In this document: in pieces, positions 1-9,300 of the stretch
Numbering within the stretch: the first letter of the stretch is position 1
How the letters are laid out: every line of letters begins with the position of its first letter
NCBI GenBank assembly: GCA_003640645.1
Contig: QGHH01000017.1
Coordinates: 1-64,000, forward strand
Reading direction: 5' to 3'
DNA length: 64,000 nt
From: Fredinandcohnia aciditolerans
GTDB taxonomy: Bacteria > Bacillota > Bacilli > Bacillales > Bacillaceae_L
Program-made: the position numbers and the translations under genes
Notes under the pieces: generated by a model
The model's input: the letters and a program-made list of their open reading frames with translations, nothing else
Database searches by the model: none
What the model was told of the DNA's origin: nothing

Positions 1-2
1 TC

Positions 3-48
3 AAAGCCTGTGAAATTTTACTCATGGTAAAATTCCACAGGCTTTTTC
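3..48. terminator. Bidirectional hairpin terminator at the end of the ba3 oxidase operon
   Basis: Ten-base arms (3-12 and 36-45) enclose a second nested inverted repeat (14-21 and 27-34), giving a long stem. A T run follows on the plus side and a shorter one on the minus side. It lies just past the stop of the minus-strand oxidase operon and could also end a plus-strand gene lying left of the window. Confidence 0.7.
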
Positions 49-88
49 ATTTCAGAGGAGGGTTTTGTCCCAGCCTCTTTTATATCTC

Positions 89-1741
89 TTATAGTAAATG
101 TTTAAATGGTTTTGCCCCTGGTGGTGCATTTTGAATCATATCGACAAATGGAATTGTATAAGCGATTAAGATTAATACTGCAAGTACACCAACCCAAAGT
201 TTCCAGTTTTCTAAAAGCATAGGTGTTTTTTCTGCTTCTTTAGCAACTTCTCCTACAGGGAATTCTGTTTCACCCTTAGGAGCAAAGAAGGCAAGGTTAA
301 TAAATATAACTAGAACTAGGATGATACCAATAAAGAGAATAGATCCGCCAATCGCTTGAGCAATTTGATAAGGTATCCAATCCATTGCTTGTGCTGAATC
401 CCCGTATGTTGAGAAAGCAGAACGTCTAGGTGCTCCTAGTAAGCCTGCAAAGTGCATAGAAGTTGACATAAACGTCATACCAATTGTCCAGACAATTGTT
501 TGAACAATGGCAAGTTTGTTCATCGCTTTTGTCATAACTCGACCAGTTAAATGTGGAATTAACCAGTAGGCGATACCAAAGAATGTTAGTAAAACAGTTG
601 TTGCTACGGTTAAGTGAAAGTGTCCAGTTACCCAAATTGTATTATGAATCACTTGGTTCATTTGGTGACTCGCATTGATGATTCCACCCGCTCCTGCTGG
701 AATAAAGAATAACATACCAATGAATGGTGCGAAGAAACGAGCATCTCCCCATGGAAGTTTTCTAAACCAGCCGAAAAGTCCTGTAGCTCCTTTTGATCTT
801 CCGTATGATTCGAAAGATGCGAACAATGAGAATGCCGTCATCAACGATGGGATTACAACCATGAATGTCAGAACAACTTGCAAGTACTTCCAATTCGGAT
901 CAATCCCCGGTTCAGTTAACTGATGGTGGAATCCTACTGGAATGGAGAATAACAAGAACAGAATAAAAGATAATCTTGCTAGTGCATCTGAGAAGATTTT
1001 TCCTCCGATTACCTTTGGAATTACAACATACCATGCCATGTATGCAGGTAATAACCAGAAATACACAAGTGGGTGACCAAAATACCAGAATAATGTTCGA
1101 CTAATGAGAACATCAATAGTTTCAACCCAACCAAAAGACCATGGAATAAATTGAATAAGGACAGATGCAGCTACTCCAAGTGTTGCAACTAACCATAAAA
1201 TCATTGTCATTATAGCCATGTAGCTTAATAAAGGCGTTACTTGACCAGGGTTTGCTTTTTTCCATTTACCAAAATGGGTGAACATTGCAAAGCCGCTGAT
1301 CCAGCTACCAACCACAACTAGTGCTAACCCAATATAAAAGAAAGGGTGTGCTTGTAGTGGTGCATAAAATGTATAAAGAACAGATGCTTCACCTAAAAGA
1401 ATCGTAGTTGCTGTAGAAGCAGTTCCAATTGTCATTGTCAAGAAACCAATCCAACCTGTTAAACGAATTTTTGGTGATAGGGTCCCAGCTGTTTTACTTA
1501 AGCTAGCAAATAAAAATCCTATGATAAAAAATGTAGTAAGTACAAGTCCCAATAAAACTCCGTGAACGGTTAACAGTTGATAGTAACCAATTCCAGCTGG
1601 TAAAGTAAATTTTCCTGAACGAACAAGGGTTTGAAGCAAACCTGCAGTTCCTCCAAGGAGTAGGGCAGCGAAGGCTACATAAAAGTGTGCCATTGCTAAT
1701 TTTCCGTCATTTCTGTCTACCTTGAAATTTGAATTTATCAT
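89..1741 (-). CDS. cbaA: ba3-type cytochrome c oxidase subunit I
   Basis: Haem-copper terminal oxidase subunit I (about 550 residues). It reduces O2 to water at a haem/CuB centre in the cell membrane and pumps protons. The protein is almost entirely membrane segments. It carries the CuB motif GHPLVYF (His plus cross-linkable Tyr), the His pair in VGFHHQ and the haem ligand motif TGHFHLT, in the pattern of B-type (ba3) oxidases rather than the aa3 CtaD type. It overlaps the subunit II gene by one base (TAATG), so the two are translationally coupled. It is last in a three-gene minus-strand operon. The family assignment is firm; the exact haem type is inferred from the family. Confidence 0.95.
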   Translation of the reverse strand: MINSNFKVDRNDGKLAMAHFYVAFAALLLGGTAGLLQTLVRSGKFTLPAGIGYYQLLTVHGVLLGLVLTTFFIIGFLFASLSKTAGTLSPKIRLTGWIGFLTMTIGTASTATTILLGEASVLYTFYAPLQAHPFFYIGLALVVVGSWISGFAMFTHFGKWKKANPGQVTPLLSYMAIMTMILWLVATLGVAASVLIQFIPWSFGWVETIDVLISRTLFWYFGHPLVYFWLLPAYMAWYVVIPKVIGGKIFSDALARLSFILFLLFSIPVGFHHQLTEPGIDPNWKYLQVVLTFMVVIPSLMTAFSLFASFESYGRSKGATGLFGWFRKLPWGDARFFAPFIGMLFFIPAGAGGIINASHQMNQVIHNTIWVTGHFHLTVATTVLLTFFGIAYWLIPHLTGRVMTKAMNKLAIVQTIVWTIGMTFMSTSMHFAGLLGAPRRSAFSTYGDSAQAMDWIPYQIAQAIGGSILFIGIILVLVIFINLAFFAPKGETEFPVGEVAKEAEKTPMLLENWKLWVGVLAVLILIAYTIPFVDMIQNAPPGAKPFKHLL

Positions 1742-2211
1742 TATTCGGTCACCTCAACTTTTGCCATCATTAAGTGGTGTCCAGCTCCACAATATTCATT
1801 ACATAATACTAAAAATTCGCCTGTTTTAGAAAATGTTTGAGTATAAGTGCTTACATATCCAGGTTCAACCATCATATTGACGTTTGTGCCTGCAATTGAA
1901 AATCCGTGAACAACATCTTTTGTTGCAACGTTAATTGTTACTTCTGCGCCTTTTGGAATTTGGATGGTACTAGGTGTGTACGCAAAGGCTTCTGCAACAA
2001 GATTTAATTCATATTTGTTTCCTTCAATATGAACAAGTCCAGGATTATCAAATGGTGCTGTTTCAGCCACCTTTTCGGGATCAATTGTTTTAATACTGCT
2101 TGCTGGCTGGTGACCCATCGCAAATGCGCCAACACCAACAACTGCTAGAAATACGAAAAGTATTCCAATACCAAAAGTGAGCCATATTTTTTCAAATTTA
2201 TGCAGATGCAT
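1741..2211 (-). CDS. cbaB: ba3-type cytochrome c oxidase subunit II (CuA)
   Basis: CuA-bearing subunit II, 156 residues. It takes electrons from cytochrome c and passes them to subunit I. An N-terminal membrane anchor (about residues 9-32) is followed by an exported cupredoxin domain. The CuA site is visible as VVHGF (His) and CNEYCGAGHH with two Cys, a His and the following Met. The single anchor and short length match ba3-type subunit II, not the longer two-anchor CtaC. The stop overlaps the start of subunit I by one base. A small subunit 2A gene lies upstream on the same strand. Confidence 0.93.
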   Translation of the reverse strand: MHLHKFEKIWLTFGIGILFVFLAVVGVGAFAMGHQPASSIKTIDPEKVAETAPFDNPGLVHIEGNKYELNLVAEAFAYTPSTIQIPKGAEVTINVATKDVVHGFSIAGTNVNMMVEPGYVSTYTQTFSKTGEFLVLCNEYCGAGHHLMMAKVEVTE

Positions 2212-2322
2212 GGCTTTTTTCCCCTTTCAAATTTTCACATTCTTTTTCTGTTTGTTTTCTCATAAAATATTTCAAGCCATTTTTTAATGGATGTTCCGCG
2301 TAATCTTAAATGGAGATTACTT

Positions 2323-2478
2323 TTACAATCTGTCTAAGAACAAGAAATAGACACCAAGCCAAGATAAAATTAAGAAAAGTCCAAGTAAAAATACAGATGC
2401 TAATGTTCCTTTTAAGGAAGTTTTTTCATCTTCAATTTTTGTCTTTTGGTTTGTTTTTGTAAGCTGTGTCTTTGCCAT
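2323..2478 (-). CDS. Cytochrome c oxidase subunit 2A-like small membrane protein
   Basis: A 51-residue protein beginning MAKTQLTK. It has a charged N-terminal half (about 1-24) and a single hydrophobic helix (about 25-48, ending WLGVYFLFLDRL). Its position directly upstream of subunits II and I of a ba3 oxidase, together with its size, matches the one-helix subunit 2A of this oxidase class, which packs against subunit I. The start has a GGGGGTCGTGAGG-type ribosome site upstream. It is separated from subunit II by about 110 bases but shares its direction, so it is probably the first gene of the operon. Confidence 0.75.
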   Translation of the reverse strand: MAKTQLTKTNQKTKIEDEKTSLKGTLASVFLLGLFLILSWLGVYFLFLDRL

Positions 2479-2595
2479 TCCTCACGACCCCCTTCAAGCG
2501 TAAATTCAAAGGTTTTTACATAATCATCATACAAAACAATTTGATAAAAACTAGTCAGTTTTGACTATTTCACAAATTGTTCATTCCTAATCTAA

Positions 2596-2613
2596 TCACT
2601 ATATTAATAGTGA
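2596..2613. promoter_or_regulatory. Palindrome in the divergent region upstream of the oxidase operon
   Basis: Perfect 7-base arms (TCACTAT / ATAGTGA) around a 4-base centre. It lies between the minus-strand oxidase genes and the plus-strand zinc-ribbon gene. No T run follows it on either strand, so an operator is more likely than a terminator. A TTTGTGAAAT string nearby on the minus strand (about 2568-2577) resembles ResD-type sites of respiratory genes. This is suggestive only. Confidence 0.3.
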
Positions 2614-2738
2614 AAAATTAATAAAACAGTGATTTTTATCACATTTGAAAAAGAAAACATTTGACTAATTTGTGACATTCGTAATAACAGCAATTCATAC
2701 TTCAACATAGGATAAATAAAAAAGGGAGTGGTGTGTAA

Positions 2739-2870
2739 ATGATTAGGTATTATTGTTCTAGATGTCATACGCTCTTGCTAAATAATAAAGAAAGATGCTT
2801 TAAGTGTGGAAACGGAACAATTAGTCAAATTGATATTAATGTACAAAAGAACGATCAAAAGTCCTCCTAA
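2739..2870 (+). CDS. Small zinc-ribbon protein, function unknown
   Basis: A 43-residue protein (MIRYYCSRCHTLL...) too short for most gene callers. Two Cys pairs, CSRC at 6-9 and CFKC at 20-23, form a four-Cys zinc-ribbon pattern; the tail is polar. A good ribosome site (AAAGGGAGTGG) precedes the ATG and a terminator hairpin follows the stop immediately, which supports a single-gene transcript. It is divergent from the ba3 oxidase operon. Such mini zinc ribbons are common in Bacilli and their roles are mostly unknown; no specific function can be assigned. Confidence 0.65.
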   Translation: MIRYYCSRCHTLLLNNKERCFKCGNGTISQIDINVQKNDQKSS

Positions 2871-2871
2871 T

Positions 2872-2896
2872 CACTATTTTTTAATAGTGGTTTTTT
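2872..2896 (+). terminator. Terminator after the zinc-ribbon gene
   Basis: Arms CACTATT (2872-2878) and AATAGTG (2883-2889) are followed by GTTTTTT. Confidence 0.7.
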
Positions 2897-2973
2897 GTGA
2901 TAATAAGAGTAAAAAGGTTTATTAAAATAGAAAAAATAAATGATACAGTTCAAAAACAATATTATTTTTATTC

Positions 2974-3001
2974 ACACACATCATCTACCTGCCATACTCT
3001 A
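2974..3001 (+). promoter_or_regulatory. Putative sigma-K (late mother-cell) promoter
   Basis: The -10 element CATACTCTA (2993-3001) fits the sigma-K consensus CATAnnnTA exactly. An AC-rich -35 (ACAC, 2974-2977) lies about 16 bases upstream, as sigma-K promoters have. It sits 38 bases before the start of the double P-loop ATPase gene. If real, that gene is expressed in the mother cell late in sporulation. Confidence 0.4.
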
Positions 3002-3038
3002 ATGTAGGCGAATGTCTACAAGGAGGTATGTAGTTTAT

Positions 3039-4118
3039 ATGGCAAAAGTAAAAAACTATTATGCAGGTACAAATTCAAGTGTAGGATTTTACTCGTTCTA
3101 TGATGAGGCATTAAAAGGGCTAGAAACTCTATATATTTTAAAAGGGGGACCTGGAACAGGTAAGTCCACCTTTATGAGGAAAATCGGTCTAGTGTTTATG
3201 GAGAAAGGCTACGATCTCGAATACTTACACTGTTCTTCAGATAATCACTCTATAGATGGAATCATTATTCCTGAACGAAAATTAGGATTTGTAGACGGAA
3301 CGGCACCACATGTGATCGAGCCTAGATATCCTGGAGTCGTTGAAAAGGTAATTGATCTCGGTCAATACCGCAATGATCAATATTTAGCTCAATTTAAGGA
3401 TGAAATCATTGAACTGACAGATGATATTTCAAAGAACTTTGAAGAAGCTTATAAAACCTTTGCAGAAGCGAAGAAGGTTCATTTAAAACGTGAGGATATT
3501 TATGTCTCATCAATGAGTTTTAAAAAAGCAGATGCTGTCCTTCAAAACTTGATTGATGCAATATTTAGTAAACCATTTACAGCTGAGGAAAAGCCAACAA
3601 AAAGAAGGCGATTCTTTGGAGCGGCTACACCGAAGGGCGCAGTAAATTTCATTGATAATATTACGGAAGAATATGATAAGCGTTATATTGTTAAGGGAAG
3701 ACCAGGAAGTGGAAAGTCAACTTTAATGAAGAAGGTCGCGAAACATGCAGAACAAAAGGGATTATCAGTTGAATATTTTCACTGTGCATTTGACCCGAAA
3801 AGCATAGATATGATCATCATTCCAAAGTTAAGTGTCTCGATTGTAGATGGAACAGCACCACATGTTGTTGACCCATTCCGTGAGGGTGATGAGGTCGTAG
3901 ATATGTTTGCTTTATGCATGGATCCGAAAATTGAAAGCACGTTTAAAAAAGAAATTGAAGAGCTTAACCTAGAATACAAGAATAAAATGACGATTGGTAC
4001 CAACTATTTAAGTGAAGCAAAAAGACTTCATGACAAACTAGAGGATTACTATAAAGCTGCCATGGACTTTAATGCAATCGACAAAAAGCGAGAAGAAATC
4101 GTAAAGACATTACTATAG
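3039..4118 (+). CDS. Double P-loop ATPase / nucleotide kinase-like protein (PRK06851-type)
   Basis: A 359-residue cytoplasmic protein built of two similar halves. Each has a Walker A motif: GGPGTGKST at about 36-44 and GRPGSGKST at about 222-230. Each half also repeats the strings YFHC/YLHC, IIIP and VDGTAPHV, so the gene arose by internal duplication. This layout matches the uncharacterised Bacillus/Clostridium family known as PRK06851. The start was taken at 3039, not 3012, because AGGAGG (3021-3026) lies between them and serves 3039. No operon partner is seen, and the upstream promoter looks sigma-K dependent. The substrate is unknown. Confidence 0.8.
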   Translation: MAKVKNYYAGTNSSVGFYSFYDEALKGLETLYILKGGPGTGKSTFMRKIGLVFMEKGYDLEYLHCSSDNHSIDGIIIPERKLGFVDGTAPHVIEPRYPGVVEKVIDLGQYRNDQYLAQFKDEIIELTDDISKNFEEAYKTFAEAKKVHLKREDIYVSSMSFKKADAVLQNLIDAIFSKPFTAEEKPTKRRRFFGAATPKGAVNFIDNITEEYDKRYIVKGRPGSGKSTLMKKVAKHAEQKGLSVEYFHCAFDPKSIDMIIIPKLSVSIVDGTAPHVVDPFREGDEVVDMFALCMDPKIESTFKKEIEELNLEYKNKMTIGTNYLSEAKRLHDKLEDYYKAAMDFNAIDKKREEIVKTLL

Positions 4119-4229
4119 AAAGAAAAGAATTTTTTCCCTAATATGAAACCAAAAATTTACTAGTGAATGTTTGAAAAGTTTGAGTTATACTATAAATGCA
4201 CAACAACAAAACAACTCCTTTGAAACGTG

Positions 4230-4258
4230 AGCTTTCCCGTGTTGGGAAGGCTTTTTTT
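4230..4258 (+). terminator. Terminator-like hairpin upstream of bpsA
   Basis: AGCTTTCCC (4230-4238) pairs with GGGAAGGCT (4243-4251, one G.U) and seven T follow. It lies 110 bases after the ATPase gene and 86 before bpsA. It could terminate the ATPase transcript, end a short leader RNA, or act as an attenuator for bpsAB. Confidence 0.6.
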
Positions 4259-4344
4259 ATGCCCTTTTTTATTTGTTTGCATACTAATTTTATAACTGGA
4301 AAAAGTAACCTTAAGAGATTTCCTTTAAAGTAAGGGGGGGCACC

Positions 4345-5439
4345 ATGCCTAAAATCATTTCAGTGGGTATTTGTAATCCACCACATAAGATTAATCAATC
4401 CAAAACCACTGAATTTATCAGGGACTTATTCCAAGACCACTTTCCAGACATAGACCGTCTTATCCGAGTATTCACGAATAGTGAAATCGAAGAACGGTAT
4501 TTTAGCGAATCATTAGAGTGGTATAGCAAAGACCATCGTTTTGAAGAAAAAAATAATACATATATTGAAAAAGCAATTTCGTTTGGAGTGAAATCCATTC
4601 AGAATTGCTTAAATAATACCACCCTTCTTAAAGAAAAGATCATGCCGAAAGAAATTGATGCCATCATTTTTATATCGAGTTCTGGTATCTCCACTCCAAG
4701 TATTGAAGCAAGGATTATGAATCAAATGGACTTCGGAACACATACAAAGCGGATTCCAATTTGGGGACTTGGTTGTGCGGGAGGGGCTTCTGGATTGGCG
4801 AGAGCATTTGATTACTGCAAAGCATATCCTGATGCAAAAGTGCTTGTAGTTGCAGTAGAGCTTTGTAGCTTAACTTTCCAAAAAAATGACTTTTCTAAGA
4901 GCAATTTAATAGGTACTTCGTTATTTGCGGATGGAACGGCTTGTGTGTGTATTGTGGGAGATGAAGTAGAGTATCAGAAAATTTCAGAATCAGATGTATT
5001 ACCCAAATTTGTTTCTGCACAATCCACCCTAATGGCACATTCAGAGGATGTTATGGGCTGGGATATAAAAAATACAGGTCTCCACGTGATCTTTTCAAAG
5101 GATATCCCTAGTATTGTAAAATCGTGGTTAAAAGGAAATGTAGATGAATATTTACATGCAAATCAGCTGGATATGAGCCATATTAAGCATTTTATTGCAC
5201 ATCCAGGTGGAAAAAAAGTATTGGACGCATATGAGGTAGCGCTTGAAATTCCACGCTCGATGACAGATATCGCTAGGGAAGTATTACGAAAGCAGGGGAA
5301 TATGTCTTCTGTAACGGTGCTATATGTACTGAAGGAATTTATGGAGAAGCAGCTAGGCACAGAAGGCGACTATGGGCTTGTTACAGCCTTAGGACCTGGG
5401 TTTAGCTCAGAGTTAGTCCTTTTACAATGGAGGAAGTAG
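4345..5439 (+). CDS. bpsA: Type III polyketide synthase (alkylpyrone synthase, chalcone-synthase family)
   Basis: A 364-residue thiolase-fold enzyme that loads long-chain acyl-CoA, extends it with malonyl-CoA and cyclises it to alkylpyrones or resorcinols. The catalytic triad is visible: Cys144 in GLGCAGG, His286 in AHPGGKK and Asn319 in QGNMSS. The C-terminal GPGFSSELVLL is also typical of the family. The length matches B. subtilis BpsA (BcsA). A GGGGGG ribosome site precedes the ATG. The methyltransferase gene bpsB starts two bases after its stop, as in B. subtilis, so the pair is one operon making methylated polyketide lipids. Confidence 0.93.
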   Translation: MPKIISVGICNPPHKINQSKTTEFIRDLFQDHFPDIDRLIRVFTNSEIEERYFSESLEWYSKDHRFEEKNNTYIEKAISFGVKSIQNCLNNTTLLKEKIMPKEIDAIIFISSSGISTPSIEARIMNQMDFGTHTKRIPIWGLGCAGGASGLARAFDYCKAYPDAKVLVVAVELCSLTFQKNDFSKSNLIGTSLFADGTACVCIVGDEVEYQKISESDVLPKFVSAQSTLMAHSEDVMGWDIKNTGLHVIFSKDIPSIVKSWLKGNVDEYLHANQLDMSHIKHFIAHPGGKKVLDAYEVALEIPRSMTDIAREVLRKQGNMSSVTVLYVLKEFMEKQLGTEGDYGLVTALGPGFSSELVLLQWRK

Positions 5440-5440
5440 G

Positions 5441-6013
5441 ATGATATTTTGGATATTCATTACGTTGGTAATCGCTCAAAGATTAATTGAAATGCGAATT
5501 GCAAAAAGAAATGAAAAGTGGATTTTGTCTCAAGGTGGCTATGAGGTAGGGCATGGGCATTACAAATACATTGTTCTTATGCATATCCTGTTTTTTATTA
5601 CGCTTATGGTTGAGTTTGTCTATTTTAATAAAGAGTTATCAACATATTACCCATTTCTATTTTTCTTATTTGCTTTAACACAGCTAGGGCGATTGTGGGC
5701 TATTCAATCATTGGGAATGTTTTGGAATACCAAAATTATGATTCTTCCGACAAAACAAGTTCAGGCAAAAGGTCCGTATAAATATCTTAAGCATCCTAAT
5801 TACCTTGTTGTAGCGTTAGAGTTCATCTTAATCCCGGTGTTATTCCAGGCATATATAACGGCAATTGTTTTCACAATATTAAACCTGATGGTAATGGCTG
5901 TTCGGATTCCAATCGAAGAACGAGCTTTAGCTGTTCATGTTGAATATCAGAATATCGGATTTGTCCGAAATCGATTCATACCAAATAGAATGAAAACGCT
6001 AAAAAAGGATTGA
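5441..6013 (+). CDS. bpsB: Membrane isoprenylcysteine-methyltransferase-like enzyme (alkylpyrone O-methyltransferase)
   Basis: A 190-residue integral membrane protein with about five hydrophobic segments and the ICMT/PEMT-like C-terminal signature GPYKYLKHPNYL followed by PIEERAL. In B. subtilis BpsB (YpbQ) methylates the hydroxyl of the alkylpyrones made by BpsA. The gene follows bpsA with a one-base gap and should be co-translated with it. The family and partner are clear from sequence and context; the substrate is inferred from the B. subtilis pair. Confidence 0.88.
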   Translation: MIFWIFITLVIAQRLIEMRIAKRNEKWILSQGGYEVGHGHYKYIVLMHILFFITLMVEFVYFNKELSTYYPFLFFLFALTQLGRLWAIQSLGMFWNTKIMILPTKQVQAKGPYKYLKHPNYLVVALEFILIPVLFQAYITAIVFTILNLMVMAVRIPIEERALAVHVEYQNIGFVRNRFIPNRMKTLKKD

Positions 6014-6088
6014 AAAGTAAAAAATCTGCTGATACACTATTTATAGATGAAAATAATTATCACTATCAGTTGAAAGCTGGTGATTTGA

Positions 6089-6187
6089 TTGCTAACTTTA
6101 TTTATCGCTCTAACGATTGGAATATACAGCTTTATCATGTATCATGTCCTACATAATGTTCTAAACTCAAAACAAAAAACATCATAA
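6089..6187 (+). CDS. Candidate 32-residue membrane peptide
   Basis: A short TTG-start frame (LLTLFIALTIGIYSF... ending SKQKTS). It encodes one hydrophobic helix (about 2-19) with a positively charged C-terminal tail. A GGTGA ribosome site lies five bases upstream and a strong terminator begins 13 bases after the stop, so the frame fits neatly as the last cistron after bpsB. No homologue is recognised. Confidence is limited by length and the TTG start. Confidence 0.4.
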   Translation: MLTLFIALTIGIYSFIMYHVLHNVLNSKQKTS

Positions 6188-6199
6188 TTCTATTCACGT

Positions 6200-6225
6200 A
6201 ACCAGGTAAATACCTGGTTTTTTTT
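6200..6225 (+). terminator. Terminator after bpsAB
   Basis: AACCAGGTA and TACCTGGTT arms with a two-base loop and eight T. The stem is perfect. Confidence 0.85.
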
Positions 6226-6329
6226 ATGAAAAATTTGATTCCTAATATTCTGCTTTGTCAAAAGCATTCGTGTAGAGTAAAATACATATATATTGAATTT
6301 TTATGCAATGTACAATAAGGGGATTAGAC

Positions 6330-9300
6330 ATGATACAGACAGAACAAATCAAACACATCACAAAGGGAGACTTAGAAAAAAGACTATCTTATTTGTATGA
6401 TATTTTTGAAAAAAACAATGATAAAGAAAGCAGTTCAAAAATTATTCAGTTGCTAAAAAAGCTATATAACTCTGAATATATGATTGGTTTTTCTGGCCAC
6501 TTCTCGGCTGGAAAATCGAGCATGATAAATGAACTCATAGGGGAGAGTCTTCTACCATCAAGCCCGATTCCAACCAGCGCAAATTTAGTAAAAGTAAAGT
6601 CAGGACGAGAATACGCACGTGTTTATTACCGTGATGGAAAAATCATTGAATACCCAGCACCATATGATTATGATGTAATCAAATCATATGCTAAAGACGG
6701 GGAAGCAATTGAGTCCATTGAAATTAGTCATGATAATAGGAAACTCCCAGAGCAAGTAATCGTGATGGATACGCCAGGGATTGATTCTACGGATGATGCC
6801 CATCGTGTATCAACTGAATCGGCTCTCCATTTAGCAGACTTGTTGTTTTATGTGATGGACTACAATCATGTCCTTTCAGAGCTGAATTTCCAATTTACAA
6901 AGGAACTAACGGATCGAAACAAGACGGTTTATTTAATCGTAAACCAAGTTGATAAACATAAAGAATCAGAGTTAAGTTTTGTATCCTTTAAACAAGGTGT
7001 CGAAGAGGCGTTCCAAAATTGGAATGTAGCCTATTCAGATATATTTTTCACGACATTAAAAGAACCCAATCACGTGCAGAATCAGTTTAAGCAAGTTCAG
7101 CAGTTGCTTCAGGATAAAATTGCTAACAAAGAACACCTTTTATTAGAGGGTGTATTCCATTCTGCAAAACAAATTATTCTTGAGCATATTGCATTTTTAG
7201 ATGATAAAAATGCCGTAGAGCTGGAAGATACGAAAGAAAAGCTTCGGTCATTATCAGAAACTGAGCGGGAGACAATCCCCAATCAAATTGAAAACTTAAA
7301 CAATCAACTAGCTAGCTTCGAAAAAAACAGAGAAAAAATCGAAGTTGAGTATATGAATGAAATTGATACGATTTTATCAAATGCAATTCTGATGCCGTTC
7401 CAAACACGTGATTTAGCGAAAAATTTTGTTGAATGTATGCGGCCTGATTTTAAGGTCGGATTATTATTCTCCAAAAACAAAACAGAAAAGGAACGTGACG
7501 AACGGAAGCAAGCATTTCTAGCTGATGTGAAAGAAAGAATGTCCACTCAATTGGAATGGCATTTAAAGGACTTTGTAGGGAAATTTGCAGGTAACTTACG
7601 ACTTTCGAAACAACCGACTGGAAACGAGCTTGCAACTGACTTGAGTGCGAAGGAGTTACAAGATTTAGTTAAGCCTGGAGCGGGTGTTACTGGAGAATAC
7701 ATTTTAACTTATACAGATGATGTAGGAAATTATATTAAGAGAAAATATAAACAAAAAGCAGTTGCGTTATTAAATGACATTCTAGAACAGGTAAAGACTA
7801 GTACTGCAAAAGAAGAGCAAGGGATAAAAGCAGAGTTAGAAAAATATGAGGTTTATCAAGAAGCGTTTGTTACTTTGAAGACGTTTGAATCGAAGCGAAC
7901 TGAAATTCTCTCGAAGCTTAACGACATCATGAATGGAAATTCTGAAATAAATCGTGTGGAATCAGCTGAAAAACTACTTTCAAGATTTGCTGAAAATGTG
8001 GAGATTTCTTCTACTGAAGAAATTCTACAGGATTTGGAGAATCAAAAGGCAGCCACTCCTACATATGTAGAAAAACCAACACAACAGCAAAAAGAAAACA
8101 AGGGTACATCTGATCAGGCGATCAAACACTTAGAAAAAGCGCATGAATTGATAAAGCCAATTACAGGTCTTTCAACGCTTGCGAAAGATATTAAGGAAAA
8201 AGCTCAACGTTTAAAACATAAACATTTTACGGTTGCATTATTTGGGGCGTTTAGTGCAGGGAAATCTTCCTTTGCGAATGCATTAATGGGGAAACACGCA
8301 CTTCCTGTTTCACCGAACCCAACAACTGCAACAATTAATAAAATTACATTTCCAACTGATGAACATCAACATGGAACAGTACTGGTAAAAATAAAATCAA
8401 CCAATCAATTATTAGATGATATCAACCATTCATTACACATTTTTGGTGAAAAAGCAGGCAGTCTTGATGTTAGTATAGAAATCATAAAGTCGAAAATTAG
8501 CAATATCGAAAAAATCGAAGCGAAAGAAAAGCCACATTTTTCATTCTTAAAAGCAGTATTGGCAGGGTTTGAGAAAATTGCTTCAGATTTAGATCACGTT
8601 TTAACAACTGATATGGATGGTTTTAATGAATATGTTGCGAAGGAAGAAAAGGCATGTTTTGTAGAATGGATTGAGCTTTATTATGATTGTCCACTAACCA
8701 AGCAAGGGATTACATTGGTAGATACTCCAGGGGCAGATTCAATCAATGCTCGCCATACAGGGGTTGCTTTTGAATATATTAAAAATGCCGATGCCATTCT
8801 ATTTGTAACTTACTATAATCATGCTTTCTCTAAAGCAGACCGCGAATTTTTAATTCAACTTGGCCGTGTTAAAGACACCTTCAGTATGGATAAGATGTTC
8901 TTCATCATAAATGCGGCAGACTTGGCTAACTCAACTGAAGAGTTATCAGATGTTAAAGATTATGTCGAGTCACAGTTAGTAGGCTATGGAATTCGTTTTC
9001 CTCGACTCTACACCGTATCAAGCCGTGCTGCCTTACTTGAGAAGCTTAACGAAGACAGTCAAAAAGATCGTGGAATCCTTGCGACTTCTGGTATCGAACG
9101 TTTTGAAGCTGATTTCCATTCATTTGTTATTGATGAGTTGACAGAAGTAGCAGTTAATGAAGGATACGTTGATATTAAGCGTGCTGCGTCTATCATTGAT
9201 TCGTATATTCAATCTGCGAAAGATGATAAGGATATTAAGCGTGCTAAACTCCAAGATGCTAAAGACCAACATGAGAAAATGAAGTCTGTAATTGAAACTG

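Noticed and set aside
3012-3038. Upstream ATG of the double P-loop ATPase
   Set aside because: Its first codons contain the AGGAGG site that serves the ATG at 3039.
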